A stretch of DNA of 64,000 nt from Gp6-AA40 sp035293405 (GTDB taxonomy: Bacteria; Acidobacteriota; Vicinamibacteria; Vicinamibacterales; UBA2999): contig DATDOE010000065.1 of assembly GCA_035293405.1 (NCBI GenBank), positions 1-64,000 on the forward strand. The letters are read 5' to 3'. This document shows positions 1 through 7,900 of this stretch, piece after piece. The notes under the pieces are model-generated. The model made no database searches, was not told the DNA's origin, and was given only the letters and a program-made list of their open reading frames with translations. Within the stretch, counting starts at the first letter, position 1; each line of letters begins with the position of its first letter. A program made the translations under genes and the position numbers.

Positions 1-86
1 TCATCCAACACGAGCCGGACGGCGCCGGCCATGAACTCGTCCGTGAACTGTCGCCGCGCGCGCCGTCCCGCTTTGCGTGATCCCAT
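1..86 (-). CDS. IS3-family transposase OrfA, N-terminal fragment (runs off the window)
   Basis: The minus strand from ATG at 86 is open to the window edge and encodes 28 residues. They include RRQFTDEFMAGAVRLVLD, the typical start of the helix-turn-helix OrfA protein of IS3/IS911-type elements (consensus like RRxYTxEFKxxAVRLVLEE). In this family OrfA binds the terminal repeats, and a -1 frameshift joins it to the OrfB DDE catalytic domain, which would lie outside the window. The gene has been missed in the past because it is short and antisense to a longer open frame. The rest of the gene cannot be seen. Confidence 0.75.
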   Translation of the reverse strand, partial: MGSRKAGRRARRQFTDEFMAGAVRLVLD

Positions 87-89
87 TCT

Positions 90-120
90 GGACATCGTAT
101 CCGCCCTTCGGAAGATGTCC
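90..120. repeat. Inverted repeat at the IS end
   Basis: GGACATC at 90-96 pairs exactly with GATGTCC at 114-120, and the inner TCCG and CGGA also pair, giving a compact hairpin around a short loop. It lies between the OrfA start codon and the presumed element tip, so it may be part of the terminal repeat or a structure limiting read-through transcription into the transposase. The pairing is read directly; the function is inference. Confidence 0.6.
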
Positions 121-124
121 ACCA

Positions 125-670
125 AACCGGATCAAGCTCATAAGGCGAGAAGTTCTTGAAAAGCTTGTGACTCATATGCTCGACGAAATGCAGTACGAAG
201 AGCTATTGGCTCTGATGTACGAAACGGCTCCACAGGACGTCCCTGAAGTGTGTTATGAAGTAGGCGGTACTCTCAAGCCCTTGTCGGAGCTGTCAGTAGG
301 ACAGAAAGCCGCGGCTCTGTTGATTATAGGATTGAGCGACGGTCGTTTTCCAATCGTCATCGACCAGCCCGAAGACTCTCTTGATCTTCGCAGCATCTGG
401 GACGATGTGTGCCTTACCCTTCGAGGAGCGAAGGAACGTCGGCAGTTCGTCTTCACGACTCACAACTCGTCAGTGGCAGTAGCCTCGGATTCGGATAAAT
501 TCACGATTCTTCAGGCGGAGGCAACGAGTGGGAAGGTCCTTCATTCGGGGTCAATAAACGATTCAACGATTCGAGATGAAGTTATTGCCTATCTTGAAGG
601 TGGACCTGACACTTACGAGAAGAAGCGGGGCAAGTACAACATCGAGAGGCGCCCTCCGACATCCAACTGA
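125..670 (+). pseudogene. C-terminal stump of an AAA/SMC-like ATPase (TrlF-like)
   Basis: About 180 residues remain of an ATPase nucleotide-binding half. An ABC-type signature (LSVGQKAAALL), a Walker B segment (PIVIDQPEDSLD) and an H-loop (FTTHNSS) appear in order. The end (EGGPDTYEKKRGKYN) resembles the tails of TrlF-family and related AAA ATPases found with defence or nuclease proteins. The N-terminal half with Walker A is absent: the open frame can start at GTG 77, but residues before about 125 are encoded by the IS end. The gene therefore appears cut by the insertion, or by a deletion next to it. The family is named from motif layout only; SMC-like or OLD-like relatives are alternatives. 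Confidence 0.7.
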
Positions 671-848
671 ACTGTTCCTGTCTTGTACTCGGACCCCGGC
701 TGTCGAGCGGATCTGGCGAATCAGATTTTCCAAAGCATTCGTTCAAATATTTGAGCTTGTGGATGGAACGACTCCCGCCGCCTCCAGCACCTGTTGTGAT
801 CGTCGGCCGACAATGCGACCGAATGACATTCTCACCCGTCTTTCCGCC

Positions 849-1199
849 TCATTTATCTGCGACTGTGAGTCGCTGGAGCGTCGAAAGGATCCGCGCCGCG
901 CAGGCCGACGCGTCGGCGAACACCTGGTGCTCCCAGATGCGGAGCACCGACCAGCCTTCCTGCTACAGTCGCCTCTTCACCGCTCGGTCGCGGGCGACGT
1001 TCCTCCCGAGCTTTGGCACCCAGTAAAAGCGGTTCGAGCGCGGCAACGGGATCGCGCATTTCTTGCATCCATGCCAGAAGCAGCCGTCTACAAAAATTGC
1101 AAGGCGCCACTTCCCAAACACGACGTCGGGAAACTGTGAAGTCCGCCCCTCCGAACTGTGCCCATTTTTGTGCCCACCCTGGATGGAAAACAGGCTCAT
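849..1199 (-). pseudogene. Vsr-type very-short-patch-repair endonuclease, degenerate
   Basis: The frame encodes a Vsr core: PDVVFGKWRLAIFVDGCFWH with the Asp and His typical of the nuclease site, the following Cys residues, and LGRNVARDRAVKRRL. It is then interrupted by an in-frame TAG at 963-965. After this stop the same frame continues with QEGWSVLRIWEHQVF, the conserved Vsr C-terminus, to a TGA at 849-851. The conserved N-terminal arginine-rich segment of the family is missing. The gene is thus broken at both ends. Vsr nicks T:G mismatches beside cytosine-methylation sites and usually accompanies a DNA cytosine methyltransferase, but none is seen here. With the adjacent ATPase stump it suggests a decayed restriction or defence locus. 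Confidence 0.75.
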
Positions 1200-1298
1200 T
1201 CAGTACGAATCGGGGAAGGGTCCAAACACGTTCTAAATCATTGACCGTACGAGAGTTGATCACTCCGTACGAAAGTATGAAAAAGCCCTCCGATGCAA

Positions 1299-1374
1299 CT
1301 GTTAACCGGAGGGTTGCTGGCTTGCCACGCCGAAGCTCTAGCGGAGGCGGGTTCGAGTCCAGCCCGAGGAGCCA
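1299..1374 (+). repeat. tRNA-Asn(GTT) 3'-half with a 31-nt insertion; direct-repeat copy 1
   Basis: The sequence reads as tRNA-Asn from the anticodon loop to CCA: loop CTGTTAA (1299-1305, anticodon GTT), CCGGA, variable GGGTT, T-stem GCTGG (1316-1320), then after an insertion T-loop TTCGAGT (1352-1358), CCAGC, acceptor CCGAGGA, discriminator G and CCA (1372-1374). The insertion (1321-1351) is a hairpin with CGCC/GGCG and GCT/AGC arms. No 5' half of a tRNA lies upstream, so this is not a functional gene. Positions 1299-1359 recur at 24281-24341. A tRNA 3' end is the usual attachment site of integrative elements, so this may be an att-derived remnant. Confidence 0.7.
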
Positions 1375-1769
1375 CACCTGTAAACTCTATGGAATCAATG
1401 ACTTACGTGTCGCCTTGGCGTCGGTCGTGTAAGTGGCTGATTTGCTGGGGTTTGCGCGCTCGTTGGCCGTGCTGGACGATTTCCGCAACTTGAGTCGGCG
1501 GTGGGGATTCGCCGCAAGATTGTTTAGCTTGTGGTGCGAATCAAAACCCAGCCACCTCATCCGCAGGATCTCCTCCCATCTTCTGCAGAAGGAAGGTTCG
1601 GCGCGCAACCTGGCGGTTGGGCGCACGCTTGCGGGCGCAGCGCCACGGCCGATCGAAATTGCCGTCCGCGGCTTTCGGCTCACCAAATTTGATCGGGAAC
1701 CCGCGGCGTTCTATTCCGCGACCTGCCCCGTGATTGCGAATCCGTCCTTATACTCAGTCCCCTCGTACG
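1375..1769. other. No gene recognised
   Basis: Several open frames exist on both strands, but none shows a recognisable domain or consistent codon bias. The stretch lies between the tRNA-derived repeat and the Tc toxin genes, so it should include the promoter of the toxin operon. I could not identify a convincing -35/-10 pair or an operator. Confidence 0.4.
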
Positions 1770-1913
1770 ATGGGCATGCGCCGCTGGTTTGAAACGTATA
1801 AGATTCGCGACGGCGAAGCCGCGCGTTTCGGCAAGCCACGTGACTACACTCAAACTGATCTGACATCGACCGGGGCTCCGCTCGACATGCCGCACGGTCC
1901 CCAGTGCAGGTGA
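1770..1913 (+). CDS. Small ORF (47 aa) just upstream of the Tc genes; possible relic
   Basis: ATG at 1770 opens a 47-codon frame ending in TGA at 1911-1913, five bases before the preferred TcBC start. Its beginning, MRRWFETYKIRDGE, loosely resembles the C-terminal segment of soluble inorganic pyrophosphatases (REWFRxYKxPDGKP), which suggests a fragment of a lost gene, but the similarity is short. It could also act as a leader peptide coupled to toxin translation. There is no direct evidence for either role. Confidence 0.3.
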   Translation: MGMRRWFETYKIRDGEAARFGKPRDYTQTDLTSTGAPLDMPHGPQCR

Positions 1914-1918
1914 ATCGC

Positions 1919-4900
1919 ATGAACACGCCCTCTGTAACTGGCCAGGCCAAACCGTCGAAGGATCCGCGGTTCTCCGCTCCCGCTGTCGCTCTTCCGAAAG
2001 GTGGAGGGGCGATCAAAAGCATCGGGGAGAAGTTCTCTGCCAATGCGGCGAGTGGAACGGGCGCGCTGAGCATCGCGCTGCCGCTCAGTGAAGGGCGAGG
2101 TGGCTTTACTCCGGGCCTGGCTTTGAGCTACGACTCCGGCGCGGGCAACGGCCCATACGGCATCGGTTGGAGCATCGGCGCTCCCGCGATCACGCGCCGC
2201 ACTGACCGCGGCCTGCCGAAATATCTCGACGCCGCGGCTTCCGATGTCTTTCTTCTATCGGGCGCCGAAGATCTCGTTGCCGTGCTCGACGCGGACGGCT
2301 CGCCACGCTCAGAGCTGCGCAACGGATACGGTGTCGTTCGATACCGCCCCCGCGTCGAAGGACTCTTCGCGCGCATCGAACGGTGGACGCACGTTGCCAA
2401 TCCGTCGGACAGCTTCTGGCGATCGATCTCGCGCGACAACGTCACCTCGTTCTACGGCAAGACGGCGGAAAGCCGTATCGCCGACCCGCAGGATCCCACC
2501 CGGATCTTTGCGTGGCTCGTGTGCGAGGGCCGCGACGATAAGGGCAATGCCGCGGTTTACGAGTACGCCGCGGAGGATAGCCGTGGCGTGGATACCAGGG
2601 CCGCTCACGAGAGTCAGCGATCGTCGGCCTCTCGATCGGCCAATCGCCACCTGAAGCGCGTCAAGTACGGCAACACGGTCTCCTGCCTGCAGGAGGACTT
2701 TGGCGAAACCGAATGGCTGTTCGAGCTGGTGATGGATTACGGGGATCACGAGGGCGATGTCCCCACGATCCACCCGACGCGCGAGTGGCTCGTCCGGCCG
2801 GACCCCTTCTCGACTGAACGTCCCGGCTTCGAGGTGCGAACCTACCGGCGTTGTCACCGGATGTTGATGTTCCATCGCTTCCGCGAGCTCGGGGACGCAC
2901 CCCGGCTGGTCCGTGCCTTGACCATCGATTACGACGATCTCGATTACGACGTCGCCACGGCGCCTGATGCCAGGACGGAGATCGGTCACCCAGGGAGCAC
3001 GCGGCTGCGGTCATTGCTGCGCCGTGCGACGATCACGGGATATTCCGATGCGGGGATCGCCAAATCGCTGCCGCCCCTCGAACTCACCTACTCACGCTCT
3101 CAGATCAGCGAGGTAGTACGCACGCTCGATGATGAGAGTGCCCGGCATCTTCCTGCAGGCGTCGATGGCCGGCAGTATCAATGGGTCGATTTCAACAGCG
3201 AAGGCTTGAGCGGCGTCCTGACGCAACAGGGCGGCGCGTGGTGGTTCAAACCGAACCTGGGGGGAGGTCGGCTTGGCGTCCAGGAATGCATCGCCGAAAT
3301 ACCCGCCGCCGAAGCCGCCGCCGGACTGCAGTTCGTTGATCTGGCGGGCGACGGACAACTCGATGCCGTCCAGCTCACTGCGCCGATCCCAGGCTTTTTC
3401 GAGCGGACGGCCGACGATCGATGGGCGCCGTTCACGCCGTTCATCTCTCGGGTGAATGTCGCGTGGGATAACCCCAACCTGCGATTGGTGGACCTGACCG
3501 GGGACGGGCATGCCGACATCCTGATGACAGAGGACGACGTGTTCTCGTGGCACGCGTCGCTCGGTGAGGACGGCTATGCGCCGGGCGAGTCAATCAGGAT
3601 CGCGACCGACGAAATACGCGGGCCCAAGCTCGTCTTCAACGATGCGACCGGCACGGTCTTTCTGGCAGACATGTCCGGAGACGGCCTGTCGGATCTCGTC
3701 CGCGTCAGAAACGGGGAAGTCTGCTACTGGCCCAATGTCGGGTACGGACGGTTCGGCGCGAAGGTGATCATGGACGACGCGCCGGTCTTCGACGTGCGGG
3801 ACCGGTTCGATCCCAGCCGAATTCGTTTCGCCGACATCGACGGGTCGGGTGTCGCCGACATCATCTATCTGGCGGCCGACGGCGTCACTGTGTACTTCAA
3901 CCGCGCCGGCAATGGCTGGGCGCGCCCGTGCCGCCTGGCCAGCTTTCCGCCCATCGACAATCAGGTCGATGTGTCGGTTGTCGATCTTCTCGGCAATGGG
4001 ACCGCCTGCCTCGTCTGGTCGTCGGCGTTACCACGCGACGCGGGCTCGTCGCTGCGTTTCGTCGACCTGATGGGCGGCATTAAGCCGCACCTGCTGACGA
4101 CTGTCGACAATAACCTTGGCGCCGAGACGACGGTTCATTACGCGTCGTCGACCCAGTTCTATCTTGCCGATCGGCTGGCCGGACGTCCGTGGATCACGCG
4201 GCTGGCGTTCCCGGTTCACGTCGTGGCGCGAATTGAGAGCCACGACCATATCAGCCGAAACCGGTTCGTGACGCGGTACGCCTACCACCACGGCTACTTC
4301 GACGGCGTCGAGCGTGAGTTCCGCGGCTTCGGGATGGTCGAGCAGTGGGACACCGAAGAACGCGACGTGCTGCGCGCCGACGCGGCACTGAACGAGGAAC
4401 TTGCGTCGCAGGTTCCGCCGGTGCTCACGCGCACGTGGTTCCACACTGGCGTCCACTTCGGCGGCAATCGGATTGCAGATTTTTTTGCAGGCCTGCTCGA
4501 TGCTGATGACGCCGGCGAGTACTACCGCGAGCCTGGCCGAACCGATGACGACGTCCGCAAGCTGTTGCTCACCGACGCCGTCTTACCGCCGGGATTACTC
4601 GCCGCCGAAGAGCGTGAGGCGTGCCGCGCACTGAAGGGTGCGTTGCTGCGCAAGGAGGTCTACGCCCTCGATGGCACCGCCCGTGAGCCGCACCCGTACG
4701 TCGTGACTGAACAAAGCTTCGAGGTCCGGCTCGTGCAGCGTCGAGGCGCAAATCCGCATGCGGTGTTCTTTTCGCACCCGCGCGAACAACTCACCTTTCA
4801 CTACGAGCGGGCGCCGGACGATCCGCGCATTGCGCACACCGCATTCCTCGATGTGGATGCCTTCGGCAACCCGCTTCGCTCAATCTCCGTGGGCTACGGC

Positions 4901-7900
4901 CGTCGCCGGCCGGATACCCGCCTCGCGCCGGATGATCAGGCCCAGCAGGCGCGATTGCGCAGCACGTTGACGGAAACCGCGGTGACCAACGCCATCGATG
5001 CGCCCAACGATCACCGGACACCCTCGCCCGCCGAGACACGCATTTTCGAGCTGACAGGGCTGGACGTCAGCGACGCCCGGAGCGTCCTGTCGTTTGACGA
5101 ATTGCGCCGAGCCTTTGATGACGCGGAGACGATCGGTTACGAGGAGACGCCGGTAGAGGGAAGCCTTCAGAAGCGCATCCTCAAGCACATGCGCACACTT
5201 TATCGCCGCGACGATTTGAGCGGCGCACTGGCCCCCGGACAACAGGACTCCCGCGGTCTGCCCTTCGAGAGCTACACGCTCGCCTTCACGATCGGGTTGC
5301 TCAACGACGTCTACGGCCCGCGGATCGACGACGACCTGCTGAACCGGCAAGCCGGCTACGTCCACATCCCCGGCAGTGCCGACTGGTGGACGCCGTCCGG
5401 CCACGTGTTTTATTCACCGGGCAGCAGTGACAACGCCTCGACGGAGCTCGCGTATGCGGAGGCGCATTTTTTTCTTCCGCGCCGCTACCGGGATCCTTTC
5501 CACACCCCGCAGGTCAGCACCGAGCAGCTGATCAGCTTCGATCCCTATGACCTTTTGATCGTCGAAACACGCGATGCGGCCGGCAATGTCGTCACGGTAG
5601 GCGAGCGCGACGACAGCGGAGCAATGGTCTTCGCGGCAAACGACTACCGAACCCTGCAGCCGCGCATGCTGATGGACGCCAACCGCAATCGCAGCGCCGT
5701 CGCTTTCGATGCGCTCGGCTTCGTCGTCGGCACGGCAGTCATGGGCAAGCCGGTGCCGGCCGCCGCGGAAGGTGATTCGCTTGCAGGGTTCGAGGCCGAT
5801 CTACCAGACGCCGTTGCAGCGGCGCACCTCACCAGTCCCCTCAACAACCCGCACGCGGTTCTAGCACAGGCAACGACGCGGGTGATCTACGACGCCCTGG
5901 CCTACTGGCGCACAAAGCACGATCCACTGCCGCAGCCCACAGTCGCGTACGCGATGGCCCGCGAGACGCACGCCAATGATTCCGGTGGCCCCCTCGCTGC
6001 GGTGCAGCATGTGTTTGCCTACGCGGATGGCTACGGTCGAGAGATTCAGCGCAAGGTGCAGGCGGAACCGGGGCCGGTGCCAACCCGCGACCCCGACGGC
6101 CACGTCATCGTCGGCGGCGACGGCTCGCCCGCGATGACCACGAACGACGTGGAGCCGCGCTGGATCAGCACGGGATGGGTGGTTTTCGACAACAAGGGCA
6201 ATCCCGTCCGCGAGTTCGAGCCGTTCTTCACCGATCGGCACCAGTTCGAATTCGACGTGCGTCTCGGCGTCAGCCCCGTCCGCTTCTACGACCCGCTGGG
6301 CCGCGTCGTGGGAATTTTGCGGCCCGACCGAGCCTGGGAAAAAAGGGTTTTCGACGCGTGGCGGCAGGAAACATGGGACGTGAACGACACCAGCCTGATC
6401 GCCGAGCCCATCACCGACCTCCAACTCGGTGACTTTTTCGCGCGGCTGCCGCACGCGGCCGTCCATCCGACGTGGTTTGCCGCTCGCGCGAACGGAGCGC
6501 TGGGGGCTGAGGAACGCACGAGCGCACGCAAGACCGCCGTTCACGCCGCAACGCCGGCCGTCGCGCACGCCGACGCGCTCGGCCGGATGTTTCTGAGCGT
6601 CACGCACAACCGATTCAGGTTTGGCATCCAGCCCGATTCGGATCTACCCGCCGAAGCACGCTTTGAGACGCGCGTGCGCTACGACATCGACGGCAACCGC
6701 CGCGAAGTGATCGATGCGGCCCAACGCACGGTGATCCGGTGCGATTACAACTTGCTCGGCGACTCCATCCATCACACCAACATGGACGCGGGCGAGACGT
6801 GGCGGCTCGTCGACGTTTCGGGCCACCCAATCTGCGCGTGGGAATCAAGCGGGCATCGGTTTCGAATGACCTACGATGCGCTCAGACGCCCTCTCGACGC
6901 GCTCGTCCTGCCCGATGGCGCAACCGCGGAGCTGGTCGCCCAGCGGACGGAATACGGCGATCGCCAGCCGGGCGGGGAGGCGGCCAACCTCCGCGGCAAG
7001 GCGGTCGCGCTGTTCGATCAGTCGGGCGTGGTCAGCAACGGCCGCTACGACTTCAAAGGGAACCTGCTCGAGGCCGAGCGGCGGATCACCCAGGAATTTC
7101 AGAACGCCGTCGACTGGTTGGCGAGTCCTGTCCTTGAACCGGACATCTTTCGCACGACCGCGTCGTACGACGCCTTGAACCGGCCGCTTACCGTCACCTC
7201 TCCGGATGAGAGCATCTATCTGGCAACCTTCAACCGCAGCAACCTGCTCGAGCGCGTCGACCTCACTCTTGCAGGAGAGATCGACGTGACGACCGTGGTC
7301 CAAGACATCGATTATGACGCGCGGTCGCAGCGTGCGCGGATCACCTACGGGAACGGAACCGAAACTCGATATTCACGCGATCGCCTGACCCAGAGGCTGT
7401 CGCGGCTCACGACCACGAGGCTGATCGGCGGCAACGTTCTTCAGGATCTTCGCTACAACTATGACCCGGCGGGTAATGTCACGGAGATTCGGGACGATGC
7501 GCAGCAGACGATTTTTTTCGACAACCAGGTGGTGCCGCCCAACGCGCTGTTTACATACGATGCGCTCTACCGGCTGATCGACGCCGAGGGGCGCGAACAC
7601 ATTGGACAGGCGTCCCAGCCGGAATCAACCTGGGACGACCGATTCCGTCGGCACCTCCCACATCCGACCGATGGTCAGGCGCTGCGCCGATACCGCCAGC
7701 AGTATGACTACGATCCACTTGGGAACATCCTGCAGCTCATTCACGAAGCGGCCGGCGGCAGCTGGACTCGCCACTACTCTTACTCGGAACCGAGCGCCCT
7801 TGAACCGCAGCGAACAAATAATCGCCTGAGCAGCACGTCAATCGGCAGCGTCAACCCGGTCGTCGAATCGTACACATACGACGGACACGGCAACACGGCC

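Larger units (their letters stand above)
1..124 (-). mobile_element. IS3-family insertion sequence, one end
   Basis: The left edge of the window holds the beginning of an insertion sequence that continues outside it. On the minus strand the OrfA start codon lies at 86, and the 38 bp between it and about 124 would hold the terminal repeat. Read from 124 inward the minus strand begins TGGTGGACAT, which agrees with the 5'-TG...CA-3' termini of IS3-family elements. The boundary at 124 is inferred, because the neighbouring ATPase homology begins at about 125. No target duplication can be tested, as the other end is missing. Confidence 0.6.

Noticed and set aside
1299..1374. Functional tRNA-Asn gene
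   Set aside because: No D-arm or acceptor 5' strand lies upstream, and the T-loop is separated from its stem by 31 nt.
1387..1686. 99-codon minus-strand frame between repeat and toxin
   Set aside because: Arg/Ser/Ala-rich with no domain, no start signal and no codon bias.
1700..1770. Sigma-70 promoter for the toxin operon (TTGCGA with TATACT)
   Set aside because: The spacing between the two hexamers is only about ten bases, too short for a normal promoter.
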